From Flavobacteriaceae bacterium UBA2540 (lineage in GTDB: Bacteria > Bacteroidota > Bacteroidia > Flavobacteriales > Flavobacteriaceae), in the NCBI GenBank assembly GCA_002340765.1, contig DDMS01000014.1, positions 1-16,756 on the forward strand: 16,756 bases of DNA. Direction: 5' to 3'. The position numbers and the translations under genes were made by a program. Under the pieces are notes generated by a model. It ran no database searches. It saw only the letters and a list, made by a program, of their open reading frames with translations, and was not told where the DNA came from. This document shows positions 1 through 7,507 of this stretch, piece by piece; positions within the stretch are counted from its first letter, which is position 1; each line of letters starts with the position of its first letter.

Positions 1-84
1 TTTTTTTTATGAAAACATCAAATTAATATAAATTAGTTTTTCATAATTACTAAAACATTAATTTTTTAACCAAGAATAAAATTG

Positions 85-92
85 TAAATTTG
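85..92 (+). promoter_or_regulatory. Candidate -7 promoter element of guaB
   Basis: The octamer TAAATTTG matches the Bacteroidota -7 consensus TAnnTTTG exactly and ends 25 bases before the guaB start codon, which would leave a short leader of about 20 bases. The upstream -33 TTG element is not clear: the matching distance holds only a T-rich run, so the assignment rests on one element. The same octamer occurs in front of the fur-like gene. There is no sign of a purine riboswitch in the 117 bases before guaB. Confidence 0.4.
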
Positions 93-117
93 TTCGCAAT
101 TATATTCTAGTTGCAAC

Positions 118-1590
118 ATGATAAACGATAATAAAATTATTGGAGAGGGTTTAACATATGATGACGTTCTTCTGGTTCCCGCTTTCTCAGACGTATTACC
201 TAGAGAAGTAAATATCCAAACAAAATTTTCACGAAATATTATAATAAATGTTCCTATAGTATCAGCTGCCATGGATACTGTAACTGAATCTGCTCTTGCA
301 ATTGCTATGGCTAGAGAGGGTGGAATAGGTGTTTTACACAAAAATATGACTATTAAGCAACAAGCATTAGAAGTCAGAAAAGTAAAACGTGCTGAAAGTG
401 GGATGATTATAGATCCAGTAACTTTGACTTTAACAGCTAATGTCTTCGATGCTAAATCAAATATGAGAGAGCATGGAATTGGAGGAATTCCAATTGTAGA
501 TAATGAGGGAATTCTTAAAGGAATTGTAACCAACAGAGATTTGCGTTTTGAACATGATGATGCTAGACCCATTGTTGAAGTGATGACAAGCCAAGACTTG
601 ATTACTGCTGATGTTGGAACTTCATTAAAAGATGCTGAAAAAATCTTACAAAAAAATAAAATTGAAAAGTTATTAATTGTAGATGAAAATTATAAGCTAA
701 AAGGATTAATCACTTTTAGAGACATTACCAAAGTGACACAAAAACCAATAGCAAACAAAGATTCATTTGGAAGGTTGATGGTTGCAGCGGCAATTGGTGT
801 TACTCCTGACGCACTTGAAAGAACTGAAGCCCTTGTGAATGCAGGTGTTGATGCAATTGTAATTGATACAGCTCACGGTCATTCAAAAGGAGTGGTTTTT
901 GTTTTGATCAAAGTAAAAGAAAAATTCCCAAACTTAGATGTTGTTGTTGGAAATATTGCAACTGCAGAAGCTGCACAATTTTTAGTTGCTTCTGGTGCAG
1001 ACGGTGTAAAAGTAGGTATTGGACCAGGTTCAATTTGTACTACTAGAGTTGTTGCAGGTGTTGGTTATCCACAATTTTCAGCAGTTTTAGAGGTTGCAGC
1101 TGCCATAAAAGGTAGTGGTGTCCCTGTAATTGCAGATGGTGGCATTCGTTATACAGGTGATATTCCTAAAGCAATTGCTGCAGGAGCAGATTCTGTGATG
1201 TTAGGTTCATTATTGGCTGGCACAAAAGAATCTCCAGGGGAAACTATCATTTTTGAAGGTAGAAAATTCAAATCTTACAGAGGAATGGGCTCTGTTGAAG
1301 CCATGAGACAAGGCTCAAAAGACCGTTATTTTCAGGATGTTGAAGATGATATTAAAAAATTAGTTCCAGAGGGAATTGTTGGTCGAGTACCTTATAAAGG
1401 TGATTTGTTTGAAAGTATTCATCAATTTATTGGCGGTTTAAAAGCAGGAATGGGTTATTGTGGCGCAAAAGATATTGAAACCTTAAAAAAGAATGGAAAG
1501 TTTGTAAAAATAACTACTAGTGGAATTATTGAAAGTCATCCTCATGATGTTGCAATTACAAAAGAAGCTCCAAATTATAGTAGAGGATAA
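118..1590 (+). CDS. guaB: Inosine-5'-monophosphate dehydrogenase
   Basis: Cytosolic enzyme that oxidises IMP to XMP with NAD+, the committed step of GMP synthesis. The 490-residue protein has the usual bacterial length and layout: a TIM barrel interrupted after about residue 90 by a pair of CBS domains (roughly 93-205) that returns to the barrel near residue 215. The active-site loop GSICTTR carries the catalytic cysteine at residue 307. The IMP-binding YRGMGS motif starts at Tyr387, and the mobile flap motif GRVPYKG supplies Arg423 and Tyr426. The ATG start agrees with the family N-terminus, where the motif LTYDDVLL appears by residue 20. It is the only intact gene on the + strand and converges on the aminotransferase gene. 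No frameshift or missing catalytic residue is visible. The CBS pair usually mediates allosteric control by nucleotides. Confidence 0.98.
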   Translation: MINDNKIIGEGLTYDDVLLVPAFSDVLPREVNIQTKFSRNIIINVPIVSAAMDTVTESALAIAMAREGGIGVLHKNMTIKQQALEVRKVKRAESGMIIDPVTLTLTANVFDAKSNMREHGIGGIPIVDNEGILKGIVTNRDLRFEHDDARPIVEVMTSQDLITADVGTSLKDAEKILQKNKIEKLLIVDENYKLKGLITFRDITKVTQKPIANKDSFGRLMVAAAIGVTPDALERTEALVNAGVDAIVIDTAHGHSKGVVFVLIKVKEKFPNLDVVVGNIATAEAAQFLVASGADGVKVGIGPGSICTTRVVAGVGYPQFSAVLEVAAAIKGSGVPVIADGGIRYTGDIPKAIAAGADSVMLGSLLAGTKESPGETIIFEGRKFKSYRGMGSVEAMRQGSKDRYFQDVEDDIKKLVPEGIVGRVPYKGDLFESIHQFIGGLKAGMGYCGAKDIETLKKNGKFVKITTSGIIESHPHDVAITKEAPNYSRG

Positions 1591-1608
1591 TATTTAAATT
1601 TATAATAA

Positions 1609-1705
1609 TTCAGACACAAATTTCACTAATATTCACAATTTTTTTTTGTTAAATCATTAATATTAAAGTTTTTTATATTTTTTTTAGTGAAATTAGTGTC
1701 AGATT
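1609..1705. repeat. Imperfect long inverted repeat between convergent genes
   Basis: The arms lie at about 1610-1629 and 1684-1703 and agree at 18 of 20 paired positions, with about 54 very AT-rich bases between them. The left arm reads CAGACACAAATTTCACTAA and the right arm TTAGTGAAATTAGTGTCAG. Inside the left side the trinucleotide CAC recurs at 1615, 1624 and 1634, so the arm looks built from units of 9-10 bases. The element lies between the stop codons of guaB and the aminotransferase gene. It could act as a two-way transcription end signal or be a copy of a dispersed intergenic repeat. There is no long G+C stem with a U-run, so it is not a textbook terminator. Confidence 0.7.
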
Positions 1706-1717
1706 ATTTTCGAATTT

Positions 1718-2896
1718 TCATTCAATTTCATCTAAAACATCCAACAAAATTGAACAACCCAAAGCGATTTCTTCATCAGATATTGTCAATGGTGGTGTGA
1801 TTCTCAAAGCACGTCCTTCAAATAATAAAAAGAACAAAATCAATCCTTTTTCTAAACATCTATAAACGACTTTTGTTGCTAATTCAGGAGTTTCTAGCAT
1901 TGCAATTAACATCAATCCTTTGCCTCTAATTTCTTTAATTTTTGGATGTTGTAAATGTTCGCGAATTAAATGCTCTTTTCTGATACAATCAGGAATCAAA
2001 TTTGTTTCTAAAATTTCAAGAACAGTTGCATTTGCAGCTGCTGTAATTACTGGATTTGCTGCAAAAGTCGAAATATGACCTAATTTTGGATTATCTTTTA
2101 ACAAACTCATGTGCTCAAATGAGGCAATAAAAGCGCCAATTGGTAAACCACCACCCAAACCTTTTCCTGTAATGATAATATCTGGAGTGACATTATAGTT
2201 TTCAAAACCCCAAAAAAGGCCTGTTCTTCCAATTCCAGTTTGGATTTCATCTAAAATTAATAATGCTCCAACTTCTTCACAACGCTTTTTTACTTTGGTG
2301 AAATACCCATTTTTTGGTTCAATAAAACCAGCTCCACCTTGAATAGTTTCTAAAATAACTGCAGCTGTATTTTCTGTAATTAGTTTAATCTCTCCCTCAT
2401 CATTAAAAGTTATAAATCGAATTCCAGGAATTAAAGGTCGGAAAGCACTGTTTTGTTTTTCAACTCCAGAAACACTCATAGAACCTTGAGTATTTCCATG
2501 ATAAGATTGTTTAGCAGCAATAATTTCAGTTCTTTTTGTAACTCTTTTCGCCAGCTTTATAGAGCCTTCTGTGGCTTCCGTTCCTGAATTTGTGATGTAA
2601 ACAGCCATATGTTTATCAGGAATGGTTGCTGCTAAAATTTTACACAAATCAACTTGTGGTTTTTGAATAAATTCTCCATAAACCATCACATGTGCATAAG
2701 AATCCATCTGATTTTTTACAGCTTCAACTACTTTTGGATGGCTATGTCCTAGACTATTTGCAGAGACTCCTGCAACAAAATCAAGGTATTTTTTTCCTTT
2801 AAAATCATAAATAAAACTTCCTTTTGCATGAGAAACTTCAATACATAAAGGAAAAGGAGAGGTTTGTGCTTGGTATGTAAAAAAATCTGATTTCAA
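1718..2896 (-). CDS. Class III (acetylornithine/GABA-like) PLP aminotransferase
   Basis: A fold-type I, class III aminotransferase of 392 residues, normal for the family. Visible landmarks are the cofactor-phosphate loop NSGTE (103-107), the pyridine-nitrogen aspartate in LDEIQTG (Asp216), the Schiff-base lysine in TGKGLGGG (Lys245), the STF segment near 276-278 and the carboxylate-binding arginine in ALRITPPL (Arg365). Such enzymes move an amino group to 2-oxoglutarate. The substrate cannot be read from sequence, and acetylornithine, GABA, ornithine and related substrates all remain possible. The start appears to be TTG at 2896: an in-frame TAA lies only about 20 bases upstream, no ATG lies between, and the N-terminus fits the flavobacterial homologues I recall. 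It follows the ostA-like gene after 41 bases, so the two are probably co-transcribed. A link to envelope function is inference from position only. Confidence 0.93.
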   Translation of the reverse strand: MKSDFFTYQAQTSPFPLCIEVSHAKGSFIYDFKGKKYLDFVAGVSANSLGHSHPKVVEAVKNQMDSYAHVMVYGEFIQKPQVDLCKILAATIPDKHMAVYITNSGTEATEGSIKLAKRVTKRTEIIAAKQSYHGNTQGSMSVSGVEKQNSAFRPLIPGIRFITFNDEGEIKLITENTAAVILETIQGGAGFIEPKNGYFTKVKKRCEEVGALLILDEIQTGIGRTGLFWGFENYNVTPDIIITGKGLGGGLPIGAFIASFEHMSLLKDNPKLGHISTFAANPVITAAANATVLEILETNLIPDCIRKEHLIREHLQHPKIKEIRGKGLMLIAMLETPELATKVVYRCLEKGLILFFLLFEGRALRITPPLTISDEEIALGCSILLDVLDEIE

Positions 2897-2937
2897 AGGA
2901 TAAATTAGTTTCTTTTAATTTCTAGTTTGTTTTTTTT

Positions 2938-4524
2938 TTAAAACTTTTTCTTATCTAAAATAGCATCTTTCTTTGCATCACCTTTCTTTTTAACAGGTGT
3001 TTTATCTATTTCAATATCTCTAATAAAAATGTCCTCTTTTGATTTTGGCTGCTCTTTTTCTCGCCAATAAAATCCTTTGAGTTCTCTTAAATCTTCTGGA
3101 AACATTGATGGAGGGTAAGTTTTTCCATCAGATTTTTTTAAATATTTTATCGTTTCAATTTGACCATTATATAATGTAAATTCTATATTACTAGAAATTT
3201 CTTTAGTAATAGTTTCTAAAATTTGAGTCTGGTCGTTTCTATTGTAATATAAAGATTCCGCATTTCCAAAAACAAAAAGTGTTCGTAACTTATTTTTTTC
3301 AAATTTTCCGAGCATATTTCTTCCTTTAATTTGATTGAAATCTTTCTCAGAAATAGAATCTTTTGAAATGATAAAAGCATTATCAAAAACTTTTAAAGAG
3401 TCTAATTTCTTAGTTTCTTTATTAGATAGAAGAAAAATAGAATCGCCAGTAATTTGATTTTTATCTGACCAAATTACAGGATTTCTATACATTTTTGTAT
3501 ATCCAGTCTCTTGATTTGTATAAATTGAATCACATTTTCCTTGCAAATTCGATTTAAAAATTTTCACATTATGAAAAGTTCTTATGATTCGTTTATCAGG
3601 TTTTCCAGTTACCAAAAGTGTATCTCCATGAACAAACATCGAATCTTTTTCGATAATTGAAATGGCAACTGCTTTTTTAATTATAAATAACGAATCTTTT
3701 TTCTCAAAAAATTCAGCATAATTTCCTTTTGAGACAAAGTTTTCAACAGTATCAATAACTCGAATATTATTAGTAGCAGACGCAAATCCCCTTTTTTTGT
3801 CATAATACAAACTGTCACCTTCAATTGTGCGTTCTTTCAGAAATAATTTAGCATTTTTTATAAAATGAGAAATATCTGTTTTTGTATTGTAAAAACCTCT
3901 TTCAGCATATATTTTATTTTTATCTTGATTATTGGTAATTGTAGAAGGTCCAAATAAATAAGCCAATCCTGTTTGAGTATAATAATCCAAATGATTTGAT
4001 TCTAATCGATGTTCAGGATTTACAACAATTACTCTTGTTGTTGCAATAAACTTTTTATTCTCAAGATAATAATTACCATTTTTACTTTTTAATGTGTTAG
4101 TAGCATCTCTAATAGTTGCATAACTTCGATAATACAATTTCTGATTTATTCTATCAAATTGCAGAGTATCAGTAGTTAGCGTCATTGTTGGATCTTTTAA
4201 AACTACTTTTCCCCAAGAAAGTGCTTGTTTTGAATTTGCATCATAATCTGCATAATCACTAGTTTGAGCAATGGTATCACCTTGTTTTATAAGTACATTT
4301 CCTATTGCTTTAAAAAAATTTTGTTTTTGATAATACAATGCTTGTTGACAAGTAAGTTCAATGCCATCATGAAGCATTTTTACATTTCCAATTAAAATGT
4401 TTGCTCCAGGAAATTTTTCTTCATTTACCTCTTGAATTTCAGCTTTATAAGTAATTTTTTTCATTTCTTGTGAAAAAGAAATTAGAGGAAATAAAAATAA
4501 AAACAATAAGAGTTTGTGATTCAA
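2938..4524 (-). CDS. OstA-like (LptA/LptD N-terminal domain-like) envelope protein
   Basis: A 528-residue exported protein. The N-terminus is a clear signal peptide (one lysine, then a leucine/phenylalanine-rich core, with likely cleavage at SFS-QE near residue 18). The mature part is dominated by beta-strand OstA-type repeats such as IGNVLIKQGDTIAQ and WGKVVLKDP in the first 130 residues. This is the organisation of LptA and of the periplasmic domain of LptD, which shuttle lipopolysaccharide to the outer membrane. The protein has no LptD-type C-terminal barrel and ends in a lysine-rich tail. The start is TTG at 4524. No in-frame ATG lies near it upstream, and the next internal Met (residue 21) falls after the signal peptide, so the TTG call is fairly secure. 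From what I recall of Flavobacteriaceae, ostA-like usually follows purA directly; here about 1.2 kb of decayed sequence separates them. Confidence 0.9.
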   Translation of the reverse strand: MNHKLLLFLFLFPLISFSQEMKKITYKAEIQEVNEEKFPGANILIGNVKMLHDGIELTCQQALYYQKQNFFKAIGNVLIKQGDTIAQTSDYADYDANSKQALSWGKVVLKDPTMTLTTDTLQFDRINQKLYYRSYATIRDATNTLKSKNGNYYLENKKFIATTRVIVVNPEHRLESNHLDYYTQTGLAYLFGPSTITNNQDKNKIYAERGFYNTKTDISHFIKNAKLFLKERTIEGDSLYYDKKRGFASATNNIRVIDTVENFVSKGNYAEFFEKKDSLFIIKKAVAISIIEKDSMFVHGDTLLVTGKPDKRIIRTFHNVKIFKSNLQGKCDSIYTNQETGYTKMYRNPVIWSDKNQITGDSIFLLSNKETKKLDSLKVFDNAFIISKDSISEKDFNQIKGRNMLGKFEKNKLRTLFVFGNAESLYYNRNDQTQILETITKEISSNIEFTLYNGQIETIKYLKKSDGKTYPPSMFPEDLRELKGFYWREKEQPKSKEDIFIRDIEIDKTPVKKKGDAKKDAILDKKKF

Positions 4525-4538
4525 AATATATTTTTGAA

Positions 4539-4546
4539 CAAAAATA
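4539..4546 (-). promoter_or_regulatory. Possible -7 promoter element of ostA-like
   Basis: On the - strand the octamer TATTTTTG fits TAnnTTTG and ends 14 bases before the TTG start of the ostA-like gene. No TTG stands at the expected -33 distance, so support is weak. If real, it would let ostA-like and the aminotransferase be expressed independently of the purA operon, which the decayed segment upstream may require. Confidence 0.25.
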
Positions 4547-4615
4547 ATGAAAAGATATCCGCTAGTTGATAATGAAAAGTTATTTTTTGAAAATGCTAAC
4601 TTTCTAAAGTTGATT
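4547..4615 (+). pseudogene. Possible 5' scrap of an aminopeptidase P-like gene
   Basis: An ATG at 4547 opens a reading frame whose first 23 residues (beginning MKRYPLVDNEKLFFEN) resemble, from memory, the N-terminus of flavobacterial aminopeptidase P proteins, which begin with a short MKY-like segment and then a KLFxEN-like motif. After about 4615 the frame stays open but turns into composition-biased sequence that is the shadow of the - strand ric relic. Only the start would survive, so no function can remain. The match is short and unverified, and the frame could equally be chance. Confidence 0.25.
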
Positions 4616-4616
4616 T

Positions 4617-5280
4617 TTATATTGCTAATACTTTTGGAAATAGGATATTATTTTCTATATAGATATGATTGTGCAGTTTTTCATCAAAATGTTTCAATTT
4701 ATAATACAGTAATTTCAAATTACTATCTTTATTCTCATAAAGTTTATAGTTATTGATGAGTTTGGCAATTTGTTTCCATAGTTTATAAATTTTTGTATGA
4801 TTATTCTCGATATTTTTCAAATGATTAATCAATTGTGGTTTTTGTACATTTCGATTTTTTTTCTTTTTGATAAGCATTTAGTTTTAAAATATAAAGAAAT
4901 AGAAAGGATTCTTCAATTTTAATATGAGTTTCAATAATTTCCTGAATTTGTTGAATAGATCTAATGATTTTTGGAATTTCAACCAATTTTTTTCCATGAA
5001 ATTTCTGAATTTTTATTCCACGATTTTGATGAAATTGATATTTTTGAGCTTAAATTGATGATCAATTTCAACCAAAAAAATAATCAATAATTCTAAATCC
5101 CAAGCTATGTAATTTTTAAAATAAGGCACATTTGTTTTTATTACATTCAATCCGTATGAAATATCTTGATATTTTATTTTTTTTATGACAAAAGGTGGCA
5201 ATAATAAAATACTATCGTATGAATAATCTATACTATACTTTTTTAAATATATCTGCAGTAGCAATATTGCCTTAAACAAA
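4617..5280 (-). pseudogene. ric: Decayed ric (scdA/ytfE/dnrN) iron-sulfur cluster repair gene
   Basis: Four consecutive - strand segments in shifted frames line up, in order, with a di-iron RIC protein. Segment 1 (about 5271-5239) reads GNIATADIFKK, the DUF542 start, just after an in-frame TAA. Segment 2 (5237-5013) resumes with YSIDYS where the family has a Cys-Cys pair, then reaches WDLELL and DHQ of the first hemerythrin helix. Segment 3 (about 5025-4862) reads FHGKKLVEI and ETHIKIEESFLF, the VHG..HPEL and HLxKEE regions. Segment 4 (4850-4617) ends LHNHIYIENNILFP, close to the family's LHxHIHLENNILFP. At least three frameshifts, loss of the cysteine pair and loss of several metal-ligand histidines show the gene is dead. 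Intact RIC proteins restore Fe-S clusters damaged by nitric oxide or peroxide. The assignment rests on motif recall, not on a search. Confidence 0.72.
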
Positions 5281-5642
5281 CCAAAAAACCACTAAGTAAA
5301 GAATTAAGAGCAGAAATAGATGTTATTCTTTTGCAAGAAGCGTCTGAAAAAGAATTGCTTGAAGATGATGTATTAAAATTTGTGATGCAAAATGTTATTT
5401 CAAATTCAAATATTTGAACACTTCCAAAATTATTTTTTTTACATGGCCAAGTAATTTTTTACCAAAACGGGAGATACTTTGGCAACTGGATTTAATATTT
5501 TTTGGTGGAGGGATGTTCTCCTCTGCTGCGGTAGAATTGGGAATTATAACCATGAATTGGTTGTTGAAAATATATGCTTTTCCTGAAAGAAAGCTTTGAT
5601 GCATTTATACAAGTTTGTCAGAAAAAGGAAAAATTGCTTTAA
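5262..5642 (+). pseudogene. Unidentified + strand coding remnants
   Basis: Two stretches look like old coding sequence. From 5262 to 5417 an open frame encodes a charged, helical segment containing LSKELRAEIDVILLQEA and ending at TGA. From about 5455 a second stretch shows TKTGDTLATGFNIF in one frame (5461-5502). This is continued in another frame by GGGMFSSAAVELGII and a hydrophobic segment to YAFPER near 5590, and then by SFDAFIQVCQKKEKLL in a third frame, ending with TAA at 5640. The pieces could belong to one gene or two, at least one encoding a membrane-associated protein. I do not recognise the family. The - strand of the same interval has an open frame at 5395-5604, but its product looks less protein-like. 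Confidence 0.35.
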
Positions 5643-5679
5643 ACTGAATTTAAAAAGCGAATTCTTCGACACTTGATTC

Positions 5680-5706
5680 TCACAAATGGTTTTTTCAACC
5701 TTGTGA
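5680..5706 (-). other. Hairpin downstream of purA
   Basis: Arms at 5680-5691 and 5697-5706 pair as TCACAA, a two-base bulge, GGTT against AACC TTGTGA, around a short T-rich loop. It starts about 30 bases beyond the purA stop codon on the - strand. No U-run follows the stem on that strand, so it is at best a weak terminator or an mRNA 3'-end stabiliser. Confidence 0.3.
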
Positions 5707-5736
5707 AATAGGATGTTTTTTTGATTTTAATAATTA

Positions 5737-7008
5737 TTATCTCATTATAGTTTGTTTTCTATCTGGTCCGACAGAAACAATTTTCACTGGAACTCTTGTT
5801 TCTTTCTCAATAAAATTGATATAATCTAATAAGTTTTTCGGCAATGATTCAGCAGTAGTCATTTCTGTTAAATCAGCTTTCCAACCTTTAAATTTCCTGT
5901 AGTTTACTGTTACATTTTCAGGCTCTATATTGAAAGGAAAATGGGAAATTTCTTTGCCTTTATAATTGTATGATGTTGCAACTTTTAGTGTTTCAAATCC
6001 CGAAAGAACATCACCTTTCATCATTATTAGTTGAGTTACACCATTGATATCAACTGCATATTTTAGTGCTACTAAATCCAACCACCCACAACGTCTTGGT
6101 CTTCCAGTTGTTGCACCAAATTCATTTCCAACTCTTCCCATTGTTGCACCATCTTCATCAAATAATTCAGTAGGAAAAGGTCCTGAACCAACTCTTGTAG
6201 TATACGCTTTGAAAATTCCATAAACTTCACCAATTCTATTTGGTGCAACTCCTAAACCTGTGCAAGCACCTGCAGCAGTTGTGTTTGAAGAAGTTACAAA
6301 AGGATACGTTCCAAAATCAATATCTAACAATGAACCTTGAGCGCCTTCTGCCAAAATAGTTTTCGTTTCTTTCATGGCATTATTCAAATATTCTTCACTA
6401 TCAATAAACTGAAGTGTTTTTAATTTGTCAATTCCTATGCAAAATTCAGCCTCTAATTCTGCTAAATTATAATCAACTTGCACATCAAAATAATTCAACA
6501 TACTCATGTGTTTTGCAGTCAAAGCATCATACTTTTCTTTCCAATTTTCCAATTCTAGATCTCCAACTCGCATCCCATTTCTACCAGTTTTATCCATATA
6601 AGTTGGTCCAATTCCTTTTAAAGTAGAACCTATTTTTGCTTTTCCTTTAGAAGTTTCTGAGGCTGCATCTAACAATCTGTGAGTTGGTAAAATAAGATGT
6701 GCTTTTCTTGAAATTAATAATTTGGAAGTATAATCAATGTTATGCTTTTCTAAATTTTCTAATTCTTTTTTAAAAATCACAGGATCAATGACAACGCCAT
6801 TACCAACAACGTTCATGGCTTTTTTGTGAAAAATTCCTGATGGAATTGTGTGTAAAACATGTTTAAATCCATCAAAAATTAAAGTGTGTCCTGCATTCGG
6901 GCCACCTTGAAAACGTGCAATAATATCATAATTCTGTGTAAGAACGTCAACAATTTTACCTTTTCCTTCATCTCCCCATTGCAATCCAAGTAATAAATCT
7001 ACTGCCAT
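5737..7008 (-). CDS. purA: Adenylosuccinate synthetase
   Basis: Cytosolic GTP-dependent ligase that joins IMP and aspartate to give adenylosuccinate, the first committed step from IMP to AMP. The 423-residue protein is full length. The N-terminal P-loop-like motif GDEGKGK occupies residues 12-18, with the catalytic Asp13 and His41 at the positions familiar from the E. coli enzyme. GIGPTYMDKTGR, SSNTTAAG and TGRPRRCGWLD, all conserved in the family, follow in order. The ATG at 7008 puts these motifs in register. It lies 29 bases after the fur-like gene, so the two are probably co-transcribed, and relA/spoT is next upstream. The gene ends at the edge of the decayed 4525-5736 island, which may have separated it from ostA-like. 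No anomaly is seen within the gene. Confidence 0.98.
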   Translation of the reverse strand: MAVDLLLGLQWGDEGKGKIVDVLTQNYDIIARFQGGPNAGHTLIFDGFKHVLHTIPSGIFHKKAMNVVGNGVVIDPVIFKKELENLEKHNIDYTSKLLISRKAHLILPTHRLLDAASETSKGKAKIGSTLKGIGPTYMDKTGRNGMRVGDLELENWKEKYDALTAKHMSMLNYFDVQVDYNLAELEAEFCIGIDKLKTLQFIDSEEYLNNAMKETKTILAEGAQGSLLDIDFGTYPFVTSSNTTAAGACTGLGVAPNRIGEVYGIFKAYTTRVGSGPFPTELFDEDGATMGRVGNEFGATTGRPRRCGWLDLVALKYAVDINGVTQLIMMKGDVLSGFETLKVATSYNYKGKEISHFPFNIEPENVTVNYRKFKGWKADLTEMTTAESLPKNLLDYINFIEKETRVPVKIVSVGPDRKQTIMR

Positions 7009-7037
7009 TATTTGTGTTAATTTGTATTATGTATGTA

Positions 7038-7487
7038 TTAAGAGTGTTTCTTTTTTGTTCCGTAAAAATATAAGGAATGATTTTGAATATCGATGTCGAA
7101 AATTTCTTCAATGGTTTTTTTGATAACCTGAATTCTTGGGTCACAAAATTCTTTTACTTCCCCAGAATCTGTAAAAATAACATGATCATGATTTTTATCA
7201 AAATAACTTTTTTCATAACGAGCCATTGATTGTCCGTCAAATTGATGTTTTCTCACCAAATTACAATCCAACAATAATTCCATGGTATTATAGAGCGTTG
7301 CTCTACTTACCCTATAATTTTTATTTTTCATTTTGATATACAAAGATTCAATATCAAAATGCTCATCTGCATTGTAAATTTCTTTAAGAATAGCATAACG
7401 TTCAGGTGTTTTACGATGCTTTTTATCTTCTAAGTATGAAGTAAAAACTTTCTTTACGACTTCTTGATTTTCAGAAGAATTACTCAT
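7038..7487 (-). CDS. Fur/PerR-family metal-dependent repressor lacking CxxC
   Basis: A 149-residue DNA-binding regulator. The N-terminal winged helix includes the recognition-helix region VSRATLYNTMELL (60-72), typical of Fur proteins. Regulatory-site candidates are retained: His43, Glu92, the HDH pair His100/His102 and Glu113, spaced much as in Fur and PerR. The structural zinc CxxC that normally follows the HDH motif is missing: where the family usually has C-x-D-C-G, this protein has F-T-D-S-G (Phe105, Ser108). A single cysteine (Cys115) remains nearby. The role may be sensing of iron, manganese or peroxide, but the ligand and regulon cannot be read from sequence. It has its own candidate promoter and precedes purA by 29 bases. 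I believe related flavobacterial proteins beside purA share this form, so it is probably a sub-family trait and not damage. Confidence 0.88.
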   Translation of the reverse strand: MSNSSENQEVVKKVFTSYLEDKKHRKTPERYAILKEIYNADEHFDIESLYIKMKNKNYRVSRATLYNTMELLLDCNLVRKHQFDGQSMARYEKSYFDKNHDHVIFTDSGEVKEFCDPRIQVIKKTIEEIFDIDIQNHSLYFYGTKKKHS

Positions 7488-7507
7488 TTTTTTTTAAATT
7501 TAAATGA

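Noticed and set aside
7..46. Inverted repeat TATGAAAA / TTTTCATA with a loop of about 22 bases before guaB
   Set aside because: Weak A+T-only stem with T residues before rather than after it on the + strand, so it is neither a terminator nor a recognisable riboswitch. The leading T-run may belong to a terminator outside the window.
66..572. 168-residue open frame on the - strand opposite guaB
   Set aside because: It lies antisense to well-conserved IMP dehydrogenase coding sequence, and its product is low-complexity with no domain.
5455..5490. LPKTGD-like string in the decayed island resembling a sortase LPxTG signal
   Set aside because: It appears only by joining two reading frames, and LPxTG sorting is not expected in this Gram-negative group.
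5395..5604. 69-residue open frame on the - strand in the decayed island
   Set aside because: No recognisable motif. The + strand of the same bases gives more protein-like sequence, so this is probably a shadow.
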